Below are positions 32,615-41,833 of a stretch of 47,499 nucleotides of DNA, piece after piece. The notes beneath the pieces are model-generated. The model saw nothing but the letters and a program-made list of their open reading frames with translations. It had not been told where the DNA came from and did no database searches. The number at the start of each line of letters is the position of its first letter. Within the stretch, counting starts at the first letter, position 1. Source of the DNA: Vibrio ichthyoenteri ATCC 700023 (lineage in GTDB: Bacteria > Pseudomonadota > Gammaproteobacteria > Enterobacterales > Vibrionaceae); assembly GCF_000222605.1 (NCBI RefSeq), contig NZ_AFWF01000011.1, positions 1-47,499 on the forward strand, written 5' to 3'. The translations under genes and the position numbers were made by a program.

Positions 32615-33970
32615 TTATAATTTGCTGCCGTTTTCAATCATGGTGGCGCGAATAGTCGACACATCAAGGTCACGGATAGCGGTATTTGTATTTATTGCTT
32701 GTACCGCGGCAACCCCAGCTGCGTGGCCAAGTTCAAAGCATTGTGCGGTCACGCGTGCTGATGCAAGAGCTTCGTGCTCTGCACTTAGGCAGCGGCCTGC
32801 GACGATAATGTTTTCACCAATAACAGGGACTAGTGTGTGGAATGGAATGTCGTAGTAATCGTTCAGTAGCCAATGCAGTTTAGGTTTGTCACCAGAATGC
32901 AATTCGATCGGCCAAGGAGTACGACAAATACCATCTTCGCGTTTGCGGCAGTTCACGACATCTTCGTTAGTCAGCGTTTCTACACCAACGATAGAGCGGG
33001 TTTGACGAATACCCACTTCCACTCCGGTATCCACCACGTAAGCATCTTCGCAGCCTGGAACATACTTATTAAGGAATCGTGCGTAGTCACGAACTTGGCG
33101 ACGGCCAAAAATTTCCGCTTCCGTGAAATCTTTCGGATCGATAACGTTCAATGTGCGGCCATCTTGACCCGCTAGGCGTGTTGCGTTCACCATAAGCTCG
33201 TTAGGACGAGTGGTTGGGAAAATCCAGATCTTATGACGTGGAAGATCGTAGTCACCGGTTGCGTTCGCCGCGAGAATGTTCTCGGTTACTTTTGACGGAC
33301 AGATAGTATCTTCACCGTAGTACGCAAGGTACTTATCCATATCCACCCCCGCATAGCGGAAGAACATAGTTGGGTTTTGAATACGACCATTGTCGCCAAA
33401 GTAGTAGTCCATGCCTGCACGAGCAATCACTGCAGCATCACCTGATGCGTCGATGATTTGTTTGCTTAGGATGATGCTTTGGCCAGCGTTTGATTCAATC
33501 ACCACGCCTTTGAACGCATCACCATCCATGATCACGCCAGTAACCGCAGTATGGAATAACGTAGTTACGCCAGCTTGCTCAAGAAGGTCATCGGCGACTT
33601 CGCGCCATACCAACGGATCGTGTGTTACGGTGAAGGTCTTGCCGTAAATTTGTGGCGGCGTCACACCACCGCGCTTATCTAACTCTTGACGAAAGCGTTC
33701 AGTAAAGCCGTATACAACCTGCTCTGGTTGTGCATTTTCGTCTTCTGTTGCCATGTACATGCCGCAGATAGTACCCGATAGGCCCGCTACAGCGGCACCA
33801 CCGCAAAATCCATATTTCTCAATCAGCCAGGTGTCCTTACCCATACGACCAGCAGTTTCCGCTGCGGCTACACCTGCAGGGCCACCACCAATAACCAATA
33901 CCTCAGCTTCTGCCAGGATTGGCAGATCAGGTAGAGATTCAAAACGACGGATAATGTTCCAAGATTTCAT
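32615..33970 (-). CDS. FAD-dependent oxidoreductase (FAD_oxidored family)
   Basis: 451 residues. The dinucleotide-binding motif VIGGGPAGVAAAE lies at 27-39 with the ribose-binding Glu51. A second FAD contact is seen in QIIDASGDAAVIARAGMDY (about 168-186). The C-terminal GENIIVAGRCLSAEHEALASARV (about 393-415) is typical of the group in which FAD sits against a GRxxS loop. GFCGG (about 54-58) after the ADP motif is another family trait. First gene of the operon, divergent from the GntR regulator. It probably oxidises the imported compound or an intermediate; the chemistry is not known. Confidence 0.83.
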   Translation of the reverse strand: MKSWNIIRRFESLPDLPILAEAEVLVIGGGPAGVAAAETAGRMGKDTWLIEKYGFCGGAAVAGLSGTICGMYMATEDENAQPEQVVYGFTERFRQELDKRGGVTPPQIYGKTFTVTHDPLVWREVADDLLEQAGVTTLFHTAVTGVIMDGDAFKGVVIESNAGQSIILSKQIIDASGDAAVIARAGMDYYFGDNGRIQNPTMFFRYAGVDMDKYLAYYGEDTICPSKVTENILAANATGDYDLPRHKIWIFPTTRPNELMVNATRLAGQDGRTLNVIDPKDFTEAEIFGRRQVRDYARFLNKYVPGCEDAYVVDTGVEVGIRQTRSIVGVETLTNEDVVNCRKREDGICRTPWPIELHSGDKPKLHWLLNDYYDIPFHTLVPVIGENIIVAGRCLSAEHEALASARVTAQCFELGHAAGVAAVQAINTNTAIRDLDVSTIRATMIENGSKL

Positions 33971-34002
33971 TGTTGCCTCGCTAATAGATGACTGATGTTC
34001 AT

Positions 34003-34014
34003 CTGATATATCAG
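34003..34014. promoter_or_regulatory. Palindrome CTGATATATCAG, candidate GntR operator
   Basis: Perfect 12-bp palindrome (16 bp ATCTGATATATCAGTT with one flanking mismatch), 33 bases before the FAD oxidoreductase start, between it and the divergent regulator gene. Size and symmetry suit a GntR/FCD dimer. Confidence 0.5.
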
Positions 34015-34071
34015 TTGTATGTTTTTAATATATGCCCGTATTTTTTGTGGTACAATTAATTTCGTCCTTAA

Positions 34072-34087
34072 TGTGAGATTGCTCACT
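34072..34087. promoter_or_regulatory. CRP-like binding site
   Basis: TGTGAGATTGCTCACT matches the consensus TGTGAN6TCACA at 9 of 10 defined bases. It is 29 bases before the GntR start and about 100 before the divergent operon start, so catabolite control of either is likely. Confidence 0.65.
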
Positions 34088-34115
34088 AAAGAATTTATCG
34101 AGGGAACAAAAGGGA

Positions 34116-34769
34116 ATGAAAATTAACCCCGTAAATAAGAATGAAGTTGCTTATCATCAGCTTGAGAGAATGATTATTTTCCGCGAACTAGAGCCGGGAA
34201 GTATGGTGAGTGAAAAGCAATTGGCCGAAAATTTAGGCCTAGGAAGAACACCAGTACGTGAGGCATTGCAGCGACTCTCCTATGAGCGTATGGCAGAAAT
34301 CCACCCACGTAGAGGTATTCAAATTCCACCGATCTCAGTGGAAAGCCAATTGAAAATATTGGAAGTACGCCGTGATATTGAGGCGCTCTGTGTTCGCTAT
34401 GCTGCGTCACGCGCCAGCGTGGATGAAAAGCAACAAATGCAGCAACTCGCCGATGACTTAGAAATTTGTGCGCAAAATCGTGACGATTTTGAATACGCGG
34501 AATTGCTTAAAGAGATCCATACGCTATTAGTCAAAGCAGCTGATAACGAATATCTGGAATTGGCGATGGCTCCATTGCAAGGCTTGTCACGCCGTTTTTG
34601 GTTTGCTTACAAGGATGAAGGGCAAGATCTTGTTGCCGCATCATCGCTGCATGCCGCAGTATTAAGAGCTGTGAGTCACACCGATGCTGAAGAGGCCGTT
34701 GCGGCGTCTCATCGTCTCAATGACTATCTGACCGATGTTGCCTATCGCAGCATCAAACCACGTAAATAA
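34116..34769 (+). CDS. GntR-family regulator, FCD (FadR) subfamily
   Basis: 217 residues. A winged helix-turn-helix at about 8-70 (MVSEKQLAENLGLGRTPVREALQRLSYERMAEIHPRRGIQI) is followed by an all-helical FCD effector domain (about 80-210). Conserved metal-site residues are visible as EVRRDIEALC, the His in KEIHTLL and two His in SLHAAVLRA and ASHRLNDYL. Divergent from the FAD oxidoreductase operon, with a palindrome and a CRP-like site between; it is most likely the local repressor that responds to the operon's substrate. AGGGA lies just upstream of the ATG. Confidence 0.9.
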   Translation: MKINPVNKNEVAYHQLERMIIFRELEPGSMVSEKQLAENLGLGRTPVREALQRLSYERMAEIHPRRGIQIPPISVESQLKILEVRRDIEALCVRYAASRASVDEKQQMQQLADDLEICAQNRDDFEYAELLKEIHTLLVKAADNEYLELAMAPLQGLSRRFWFAYKDEGQDLVAASSLHAAVLRAVSHTDAEEAVAASHRLNDYLTDVAYRSIKPRK

Positions 34770-34850
34770 CACCACTTTCGTCGTGATAACTTGGTGCGCT
34801 GAGGCGTCGCCGATTCAGTTCACACCTTAGGCGAAATCCAACGCAAAAAG

Positions 34851-34877
34851 AAAGGGCAGTCCAATGGACTGCCCTTT
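34851..34877. terminator. Bidirectional terminator between the GntR and YjiH-like genes
   Basis: AAAGGGCAGTCCA-A-TGGACTGCCCTTT, 13-bp perfect stem. The minus strand continues CTTTTTG and the plus strand GTGTTTG. It serves both converging genes. Confidence 0.85.
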
Positions 34878-34926
34878 GTGTTTGTATCGATATGCCATCG
34901 TTTGATTAATGGCATCACAGACTTGC

Positions 34927-36297
34927 TTAGAAAATCAGGTGTGCAACACCAGCGATAACAGGCAATGTGATCAACGTACGAAGAATAAAGATGGCAAACA
35001 GTTCAAAAATGTTCACAGGAATACGGCTACCAAGCAGTAACGCACCTACTTCTGACATGTAAATCAACTGAGTTACTGACATTGCCGCAATCACAAAACG
35101 AGTCATTTCACTATCGATAGACGCTGCTAGGATTGATGGAATAAACATGTCAGCAAAGCCAATTACGATAGTCTTAGATGCTTCAGCTGCTTCCGGTACA
35201 CCGAGTAATTCTAGGTATGGAACGAACGGTTGACCCAAGAAGGTAAATACCGAAGTGTATTCAGCAATGATTAAGGCAACAGTACCTAAGCCCATGACAA
35301 CTGGCAGCACACCAAACACCATATCAACGGCATTATGTACGCCTTCAGTGAGAATGGTTTTCCAAGATTTAACGCGGCCAGCTTTGAGTAGCGCAAGTTC
35401 CATGCCCCAAGTGAAGCTAGAGTGACCTTCAGGAATCGCATCGGCATCATGTGCAGGCTTAGTACCATCAATGAACGTGTCTTTTTTGTAGCATAGCGGT
35501 GGTAGGCGAGGAATGATGATCGCTGCAACAAAACCGGCTAAACAGACCGCGCCGTAAAAAGGTAAGAACATGTGTTCAAGATTGACTTGCGCAATGACCA
35601 CAAGGCTAAAAGTAATCGATACTGCTGAGAATGTGGTGCCAACAACGGCCGCTTCTCTTTCCGTGTAGAATTTGTTTTCGTACTGTTTGCTGGTCAATAG
35701 AATACCAACACTACCATCACCTAACCACGAGGCCATACAGTCAATAGCACTACGACCCGGTAGGTTAAATACAGGGCGCATTACTTTTGCGAGTAAGGTA
35801 CCAAACAGTTCAAGTAGACCAAAGTTAAGTAGTAGTGGCAGTAACAAGCCCGCAAAAATAAAGACTGAGAACAGTGTTGGTAGCAAGCCTTCAAGAACTA
35901 AGCCACCAGTGTTTGGTTCCCAAATCGCTTTTGGACCGAGTTGAAAATAAGTCATCACGATGGCGGCACCGCCAAGAACGCGCACCGCTAACCAAAGTGG
36001 GGTTGGGTTAAATAACCCATTCAAAAAATGGCTGTTAGCAATGAATGCTGGATTTTTAATTCGGCATAGTAGAGAAGCGGTTGCCATAAAAGCAACGATG
36101 GCAGTGATCATCTCAATCAGGAAATCGCCAAATAGGGCTTGAACTGATTTCGCTAAGATAGCAACAGGGATAGTGATATCACCGTTGTAGCTTACAGGGG
36201 CCATGAAAAGGAACACACCGATCAACGATGGGATAAAGAAGACCCAAAAGTTGCCTTTGGTTTTGTTTGTCTCGGTGGTTTGAGTACTGTTTTTCAT
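34927..36297 (-). CDS. YjiH-family / nucleoside-recognition (Gate) membrane protein
   Basis: 456 residues from the ATG at 36297; the frame is open 16 codons further but those look like leader. About ten hydrophobic segments. Two Gate-type regions (around 150-260 and 330-450) carry the polar Asn/Asp-Gly patterns typical of nucleoside-recognition proteins (e.g. MASWLGDGSVGILLTSKQYE and FADMFIPSILAAS). Homologues are often beside amino-acid or osmolyte breakdown genes. It converges on the GntR regulator and may be the exporter or second importer of that pathway; this is inference. No transport activity is established. Confidence 0.75.
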   Translation of the reverse strand: MKNSTQTTETNKTKGNFWVFFIPSLIGVFLFMAPVSYNGDITIPVAILAKSVQALFGDFLIEMITAIVAFMATASLLCRIKNPAFIANSHFLNGLFNPTPLWLAVRVLGGAAIVMTYFQLGPKAIWEPNTGGLVLEGLLPTLFSVFIFAGLLLPLLLNFGLLELFGTLLAKVMRPVFNLPGRSAIDCMASWLGDGSVGILLTSKQYENKFYTEREAAVVGTTFSAVSITFSLVVIAQVNLEHMFLPFYGAVCLAGFVAAIIIPRLPPLCYKKDTFIDGTKPAHDADAIPEGHSSFTWGMELALLKAGRVKSWKTILTEGVHNAVDMVFGVLPVVMGLGTVALIIAEYTSVFTFLGQPFVPYLELLGVPEAAEASKTIVIGFADMFIPSILAASIDSEMTRFVIAAMSVTQLIYMSEVGALLLGSRIPVNIFELFAIFILRTLITLPVIAGVAHLIF

Positions 36298-36709
36298 TAG
36301 GAATCTCATGTTACAACTAGTCAATATACACCGAGTCCTTGGCATATATATTCACTAAACATCCTTATTCAGTCATTGCAGGCAAGACTACTGGTTTTCT
36401 GCTTTTATCGCAAGACTATTCATTAATGTTCGCTAAATATTCACGATTTAATGTTTTCTAAGCAGTAAAACAAGGTATTATATCTCGATGTGCTTCATCA
36501 TTGCGCTGCGTAACGATCAAGAAATGGCGATACGTAGGTTATGAATACATCGTAAACAGAATAAAAGATGCAAACGCCGAGTTTGTGAATCTAATTGTGA
36601 ATGGTTACTTAGAAGTCAATGACTTGATCTCATCATCCATCGAAAGCAGATCGTTGAGTCAAGGTTAGTTGGCTCGGGGAGATGTTGCAATGAGAAGTGG
36701 AGCGCGAAA
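36298..36709. other. Non-coding stretch between the YjiH-like and DUF1275 genes
   Basis: Leader of the YjiH-like gene plus about 300 bases with no reading frame or RNA I recognise. One imperfect inverted repeat is seen near 36611-36657 (TGACTTGATCT against AGATCGTTGAGTCA). A 7-bp GAGCGCG/CGCGCTC hairpin at 36700-36720 spans the end of the DUF1275 gene. Confidence 0.5.
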
Positions 36710-37372
36710 TCAACGCGCTCGATTCTGAAAGAGATAAAACCAATAGGCGATGGCAAGTATAAGCGCGAGGGCGATTGGCGCCATCAGAGAGCCGATTGCA
36801 TAGAGGCTATACAGTTTCGCGCCAGCAATACCACCAGATAGAAATCCGGCAAAAATAAACAGAAAAAGTTTGGCTTTACGATAGTCAAAACGCTCACCGC
36901 GCAGTCGCGCGCCAATCATAATGCCAAGATCGGTAATGATACCGGTCATGTGCGTGGTGCGCACTACCGCGCCGCTAAAAGTGGTGATCATGGCATTTTG
37001 TAAACCACACGCTGCGGAAGCAAAGTATTGCCCAGAAGTGATGTTTTGCTTTAACAGCAAGTAAGCGACGAACAGTAAACCGGCTTCAATACACAGCGCA
37101 AAGCCATAACGACGGCCTAACTTAAGCGCCGTGCTTTCCATAAACGCGCCACTTAAGGTTGCACCCATTAAGAAACTCAACAAAATCATGAAGAGATGGC
37201 TGGTCATGCCGTCAAGTGCTTCGATACTGGTGCCGATCAGCGTTACTGTACCGGAGATATGAGAAACCGCTTGGTGTTGAAAACCAAGCAAGCCAATCGC
37301 GTTGACTATTCCTGCAAGAAGGGCAAGTAGGAATGCTCCGTATTCCACCCAGCGTGGTAGTCGAGAAATCAC
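36710..37372 (-). CDS. DUF1275 (YoaK-family) membrane protein
   Basis: 220 residues, GTG start with GGGAG upstream. Six hydrophobic segments (about 10-30, 57-78, 87-107, 110-130, 165-183, 190-212). The DUF1275 traits are present: LLAGIVNAIGLLGF near the N-terminus, HISGTVT, and the central GLQNAMITTFSGAVVRTTHMTGIITDLG (about 124-151). Function is not established for this family. Stands alone. Confidence 0.87.
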   Translation of the reverse strand: MISRLPRWVEYGAFLLALLAGIVNAIGLLGFQHQAVSHISGTVTLIGTSIEALDGMTSHLFMILLSFLMGATLSGAFMESTALKLGRRYGFALCIEAGLLFVAYLLLKQNITSGQYFASAACGLQNAMITTFSGAVVRTTHMTGIITDLGIMIGARLRGERFDYRKAKLFLFIFAGFLSGGIAGAKLYSLYAIGSLMAPIALALILAIAYWFYLFQNRAR

Positions 37373-37627
37373 AAATTTACTCCCAAAAACTAGGCGTGGA
37401 TTATAGCGCTGGTAAGAGCAGTTCGGTAGTGAAAGTTAGCGCGATCTTTCGCTAAATTAAATTTTGATTGTCCTTGTCGATAAAATTTGCTGATAAAGAC
37501 AATGTCATTATGGCCGTTGTAAGTTGGCGCTGTCCCTTATTGAACTGCTGCAATCAATAAGGGTGAGAAACTAATTAATCAAGCTTAGGTGAGGTTGGTA
37601 AACGCTTACTTTATCTTGGTTGGCAAA

Positions 37628-38059
37628 CTATTGAATCTGCTCAATTTGGCAATCAAATTTCACCCAACCTTGTTTGTGTTGTTCGTATATCGAAAAGCTG
37701 GGTTGAGGAAGGTCTTGTTGATTGAAAACGCCTACAGGGACGACGAAATCTTCCGGTGCTGAAGAAAGCGCCAATAGCATTGTAGTGCCACAGCGAGGGC
37801 AGAAAGAATACGTCACCTGATGACCAGAATCGCTGATCCGAGAGTACTCTGTGAGTTCGCCACTATGGTTGATTTGAGAACGGTGAAAACGCGCTTGAAC
37901 GCCAAATACGCTACCGGTTCTTTTTTGACATTCAAAGCAATGACATATTGCAGTACGAACCGGGTCGCCGTGACAGATGAGGTTGACTTGCCCACAACTG
38001 CATTGCGCAATGCGTGTGGGTAGCGGATTAACAGTGTGATGTAAGCTGTGATGAGTCAT
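37628..38059 (-). CDS. GFA-family zinc protein (CENP-V/GFA domain)
   Basis: 143 residues from the ATG at 38059 (AAGGA upstream). Zinc ligands are clear: CSCG (about 20-23), CHCFECQ (about 38-44) and CPRCG (about 87-91), the seven-Cys pattern of the glutathione-dependent formaldehyde-activating fold. Most stand-alone members have no proven activity; a role in handling glutathione adducts is only a family suggestion. Divergent from the next gene by 77 bases. Confidence 0.88.
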   Translation of the reverse strand: MTHHSLHHTVNPLPTRIAQCSCGQVNLICHGDPVRTAICHCFECQKRTGSVFGVQARFHRSQINHSGELTEYSRISDSGHQVTYSFCPRCGTTMLLALSSAPEDFVVPVGVFNQQDLPQPSFSIYEQHKQGWVKFDCQIEQIQ

Positions 38060-38136
38060 GGCCAATCCTTGAGATAACAAACTGCTACTGTTAAGGTTTA
38101 TCACCAAGCTGAGCTATTTACAATCTGAGCGTAAAA

Positions 38137-38766
38137 ATGAAAAGACGTCTACTTCCTATTCCATTGATTCTTCTGATCCCTATTGTATTGCTGGTGGTTG
38201 TGATTATTGCTGGTGTCTACCGTTTTAGTCTCGATGATGAAGAGATATTGGCCAAGTTTCCTGCTCAAGCACAAAGCCAAGCTGAGCGCCAAGATAGTGT
38301 GATGCAGCAAGTCTTTGCCCTGTCAACGCCTAACCCTTGGACTATAAGCGTGCCGGAAAGTCATGCGTTTGCCCTTGTTGATCATATTGATGCGGAAAAT
38401 CATTGGGCAACAGGCCGCTACGATTCGGGTTCTGATCGCGGCCAAGTTAGCGTGAGCTTGCAAAGGCTGGTGGAGGTCGCAGAGCATCAATATGTGTCGG
38501 TGATGACAGTATCAAATCAAGGCAGCGGAGTTTTCTACTATTTGACCAGCTTTGAATATGATCTTAAGCGTCAGCGATTGGTGCTAATTGATACGGTGTT
38601 ACTTGGCGATCGCATTGCCGTTGATAATCTCAGTTACGCATCCTCGTTAGTGCAACTGAGTTACCGTCAACATGGAGCTAAACAGTCTTATGCAGATTTA
38701 CCTGCCGATGCTTTGATTGGTAATTATCGTCTTGACGAAAAATTAGATTTTATTTCATTACCTTAA
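38137..38766 (+). CDS. Unrecognised membrane-anchored protein
   Basis: 209 residues. MKRR and a strong hydrophobic segment (about 6-27) form a signal anchor; the rest (about 30-209) would lie in the periplasm and has mixed alpha/beta character with no Cys. A Gln/Ala-rich stretch (FPAQAQSQAERQDSVMQQVF, about 41-60) follows the anchor. I find no known domain. It stands between the GFA gene and the small E-set gene on the same strand; the 74-base gap to the latter leaves co-transcription open. Confidence 0.65.
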   Translation: MKRRLLPIPLILLIPIVLLVVVIIAGVYRFSLDDEEILAKFPAQAQSQAERQDSVMQQVFALSTPNPWTISVPESHAFALVDHIDAENHWATGRYDSGSDRGQVSVSLQRLVEVAEHQYVSVMTVSNQGSGVFYYLTSFEYDLKRQRLVLIDTVLLGDRIAVDNLSYASSLVQLSYRQHGAKQSYADLPADALIGNYRLDEKLDFISLP

Positions 38767-38840
38767 GCCTCCGCTTGTGACTATTCCATTAATTGCCTAT
38801 ATTGGTTAAGCAAATTTTCTTGTTGTTAATGGAGTAATAC

Positions 38841-39140
38841 ATGATTAATAAACGTTTCTTTAAAACCAAGGACGAAGTGGAAGTAACGTTTGAGTTACCG
38901 GAAGAGCAAGTTGAACAGTCAGCTTGCCTAGTAGCAGACTTTTCTGATTGGCAACCAATCGTGATGAAAAAAGTAGCTAAAACGAAATCCTATCGATTCA
39001 AAACACGCTTACCAAAAGATCAACAGTTTGAATTTCGTTACCTTGTTGATGAAAGTCGTTGGATTAACGACCCAAGCGCTGATCAATATACGCCAAATGG
39101 TTTTGGTGAAGACAATGGTTTGCTAACCACGTATCAATAA
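38841..39140 (+). CDS. Small isoamylase/AMPK-type glycogen-binding E-set protein
   Basis: 99 residues, a single early-set (Ig-like) domain of the type found before glycogen branching and debranching enzymes (CBM48/AMPK-beta). The signature VTFELP, VADFSDWQPIVMKKV, YRFKTRLPKDQQFEFRYLVDESRWINDPSADQYTPNGFGEDNG covers the whole protein, including Trp residues that contact glucan. No catalytic domain is attached. Vibrios often carry such stand-alone domains; a role in glycogen binding or metabolic regulation is plausible. Start supported by GGAG. Confidence 0.88.
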   Translation: MINKRFFKTKDEVEVTFELPEEQVEQSACLVADFSDWQPIVMKKVAKTKSYRFKTRLPKDQQFEFRYLVDESRWINDPSADQYTPNGFGEDNGLLTTYQ

Positions 39141-39186
39141 TAAATTCAATAAGTTGGTGGTTACTTACCCATCAAGTGAATAAAAT

Positions 39187-39210
39187 AAGGCGCATTATTG
39201 CGCCTTTTTT
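39187..39210 (+). terminator. Terminator of the E-set gene
   Basis: AAGGCGCA and TGCGCCTT stem followed by a T run, 47 bases past the stop. Confidence 0.88.
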
Positions 39211-39349
39211 GATCGCATACCTAGTCGGATGGGGTGACAAAAGAAGCAGAAATCCGTAATCTTATAGCGATTTTTCCCATACGTAACGTGTGGCTATAAA
39301 AACGTATTACATGAATTAATGAATAATTAAATTGTTATAAGGTCAAACA

Positions 39350-40657
39350 GTGCAAGCGAGAACAATAAAAGCGCGCGTTTCTGAGCTTACGAAACGCAAG
39401 AGAATGATGCTTTTGAGCTTACCTGCGGTAGCGATTGTCGTATTGACTACCCTTGGTGGCACAACCAACAAAATCCGCACGATTGATCTTTCTCTAAATG
39501 ACACCCAGTTAGTTGATACCATTCTTAATGACAGCGTTGAGAATGTCGATATGCCGGATTATGAATATCATATTCAAGCCGGTGACAATTTGAGCTCTAT
39601 TTTTGATCGTCTTGGTTTTGCGTACAGTGACATGATGAAAATCATGGAGACAGATCTTAACTACTTGGCGCTCGATACGTTAAAGCCGGGGAATACTCTG
39701 CGCTTTTGGCGTGATGAGCAAACGAACCACCTTGCTAAGATGGAATTAGAGTTCAGCCTTGTTGAACGTGCGGTGTACTCGCGCACGGTTGATGGCGACT
39801 ACGAATTTACCGATGTTAAAATCCCGGGCGTGTGGAAAGAATACGCTTTGGTTGGTGAGATAAATGGTAGCTTCTCCCAATCAGTCAATAAACTCGGGTT
39901 GGGCAATGTAGAGATTGAGCAAATTGTCGGTTTGTTGAAAGACAAAATCAATTTCTCCCGTGATTTACGCCTAGGCGATACCTTTGAAGTAGTGCAGTTT
40001 CGTCAGTATGTGGATGATCAACTGACGGGAAATCGTGAAATTCAAGCGATTAAGATCATGAATCGAGGTGGCGAATATACGGCATATCTGCATGAAGATG
40101 GCCAGTACTATGATAAAAATGGCGATAGCTTACAACGCGCATTTCAGCGTAAACCAATTGCGGGTAACTATCGACTGAGTTCTAATTTTAATGCTCATCG
40201 CAAGCATCCTGTGACGGGCCGAGTCTCTCCACATAACGGAACTGATTGGGCTACGCCGGTAGGAACACCCATCGTATCTACAGGTGATGGTGTGGTTATC
40301 ATGACGCGTAACCACCCATATGCGGGTAATTATGTTGTTGTTCAACATGGCAGCACTTATAAAACGCGTTACCTGCATTTGAGTAAGATATTGGTACGCA
40401 AAGGTCAGAAGGTAACACGGGGTCAACGCATTGGTTTATCGGGCAAATCTGGCCGTGTTACTGGGCCGCATATTCACTATGAATTGATTGTGCGTGGCAG
40501 AGCGGTGAATGCAATGAAAGCGAACATCCCAATGGCGAGTTCGGTATCAAAAGCGGATATGCCGGCTTTTGTCGCACGACGTGACAAACTGGATAACATG
40601 CTTAAGCAGCAAGAACTAAAAATTGCTCAGCAGGGCTCGGCGAATAACGCGAGTTAA
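39350..40657 (+). CDS. shyA: M23 peptidoglycan DD-endopeptidase, ShyA-like
   Basis: 435 residues from a GTG preceded by AAGGTC. An inner-membrane anchor or signal lies at about 20-36. A LysM-like domain follows at about 70-120 (YHIQAGDNLSSIFDRLGF), then a central OapA-type region (about 125-265). The LytM/M23 zinc domain (about 275-385) has ligands His295 and Asp299 in HNGTDWATP and His376 in HIHYEL, all intact. It cuts peptide cross-links to let the wall grow. Length and domain order match ShyA, the main chromosome-II endopeptidase of V. cholerae; the symbol rests on that similarity. Ends with a strong terminator. Confidence 0.87.
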   Translation: MQARTIKARVSELTKRKRMMLLSLPAVAIVVLTTLGGTTNKIRTIDLSLNDTQLVDTILNDSVENVDMPDYEYHIQAGDNLSSIFDRLGFAYSDMMKIMETDLNYLALDTLKPGNTLRFWRDEQTNHLAKMELEFSLVERAVYSRTVDGDYEFTDVKIPGVWKEYALVGEINGSFSQSVNKLGLGNVEIEQIVGLLKDKINFSRDLRLGDTFEVVQFRQYVDDQLTGNREIQAIKIMNRGGEYTAYLHEDGQYYDKNGDSLQRAFQRKPIAGNYRLSSNFNAHRKHPVTGRVSPHNGTDWATPVGTPIVSTGDGVVIMTRNHPYAGNYVVVQHGSTYKTRYLHLSKILVRKGQKVTRGQRIGLSGKSGRVTGPHIHYELIVRGRAVNAMKANIPMASSVSKADMPAFVARRDKLDNMLKQQELKIAQQGSANNAS

Positions 40658-40667
40658 CAACAATTTT

Positions 40668-40696
40668 AAAGCGAACCATGTGGTTCGCTTTTTTTT
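40668..40696 (+). terminator. Terminator of the endopeptidase gene
   Basis: AAAGCGAACCA-TG-TGGTTCGCTTT, 11-bp stem followed by eight T on the plus strand. It also lies directly behind lldD on the minus strand and may serve both. Confidence 0.9.
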
Positions 40697-40699
40697 GGG

Positions 40700-41833
40700 C
40701 TATTTAATCAGAGAGTCGTGATTAAGTTCTGCGATGCTTTTAGCTCCGGTTAGTGTCATCGCCACGCGCATCTCTTTTTGGTATAAATCGAGCAAATTCT
40801 CAACGCCCGCTTGCCCTTGGGCTGCTAAGGCGTAGACGAATGACCGCCCTAGTAGGGTGCAGTCTGCCCCCAGAGCAATCATACGCACTACGTCTAAGCC
40901 GGTACGAATACCTGAGTCGACTAAGATTTTAAGATCGCCTTTGACTGCATCAGCAATGGTTGGCAGCGCTTTTACAGTGGAAAGTACACCATCAAGTTGT
41001 CTTCCTCCGTGATTTGATACCACAATGCCATCGGCGCCAAATCGCACCGCATCTTTTGCATCTTCAGTGTCTAAAATCCCTTTGATGATCATCGGTCCAT
41101 CCCAAAAGTCGCGAATCCATTCAAGGTCTTGCCAACTGATGGAAGGATCAAAATTGTTACCCAGCCAGCCGATGTAATCTTCGAGCTTTGTCGGTTCACC
41201 TCGATAGGCTGAAATGTTACCAAGATCGTGTGGTTTGCCCAGTAGTCCGACGTCAAGAGCCCAACGTGGATGACACATCGCTTGCCACATACGGCGACTT
41301 GCTGCATTTGGGCCACTCATGCCTGAGCGCATATCGCGATAGCGAGCGCCGGGTACAGGCATATCAACGGTGAAAACTAAGGTTGTTACGCCCGCTGCCT
41401 TAGCCCGTTCTAGCACATTGCGCATAAAACCGCGGTCTTTCAAAACGTACAATTGGAACCACATTGGTCGTTCTATCGCTGGTGCCACTTCTTCTATCGG
41501 ACAAACGGAAACCGTAGACATAGTGAAAGGGATGCCTTTGTTCTCAGCGGCTTTCGCTGCCTGAACTTCGCCTCTACGTGCATACATGCCGGTTAATCCA
41601 ACCGGAGCAAGGGCAATTGGCATTGAAAGTTTTTCTCCAAATAATTCGGTTTCCAAACTTAAATCAGCCATGTTTTTTAATACCCTTTGCCTTAGTCCAA
41701 TCGCAGATAAGTCGGCAGTATTGTGCTTTAACGTATGCTCGTTATATGACCCACCATCAATATAATGAAAAAGAAACGGAGGTAACTTAGCTTTTGCGGC
41801 TGCACGATAGTCTGTAGAAGCGGAGATGATCAT
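40700..41833 (-). CDS. lldD: FMN-dependent L-lactate dehydrogenase LldD
   Basis: 377 residues, full length. It oxidises L-lactate to pyruvate at the inner membrane, passing electrons to quinone. FMN-site motifs are seen in [18 protein letters not shown] (about 73-90), the [12 protein letters not shown] segment and [11 protein letters not shown]. The catalytic His is in [12 protein letters not shown] (about 271-282), and the phosphate site in DSGIRTG and GRSFVYALA. No lldP permease or lldR regulator is adjacent, so it is a single-gene unit. Some other alpha-hydroxyacid oxidases look alike, but the sequence is that of LldD throughout. Confidence 0.93.
   Translation of the reverse strand: MIISASTDYRAAAKAKLPPFLFHYIDGGSYNEHTLKHNTADLSAIGLRQRVLKNMADLSLETELFGEKLSMPIALAPVGLTGMYARRGEVQAAKAAENKGIPFTMSTVSVCPIEEVAPAIERPMWFQLYVLKDRGFMRNVLERAKAAGVTTLVFTVDMPVPGARYRDMRSGMSGPNAASRRMWQAMCHPRWALDVGLLGKPHDLGNISAYRGEPTKLEDYIGWLGNNFDPSISWQDLEWIRDFWDGPMIIKGILDTEDAKDAVRFGADGIVVSNHGGRQLDGVLSTVKALPTIADAVKGDLKILVDSGIRTGLDVVRMIALGADCTLLGRSFVYALAAQGQAGVENLLDLYQKEMRVAMTLTGAKSIAELNHDSLIK

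Noticed and set aside
36611-36657. Terminator for the DUF1275 gene
   Set aside because: The stem is imperfect, there is no T run and it is more than 50 bases past the stop; listed only as a weak repeat.
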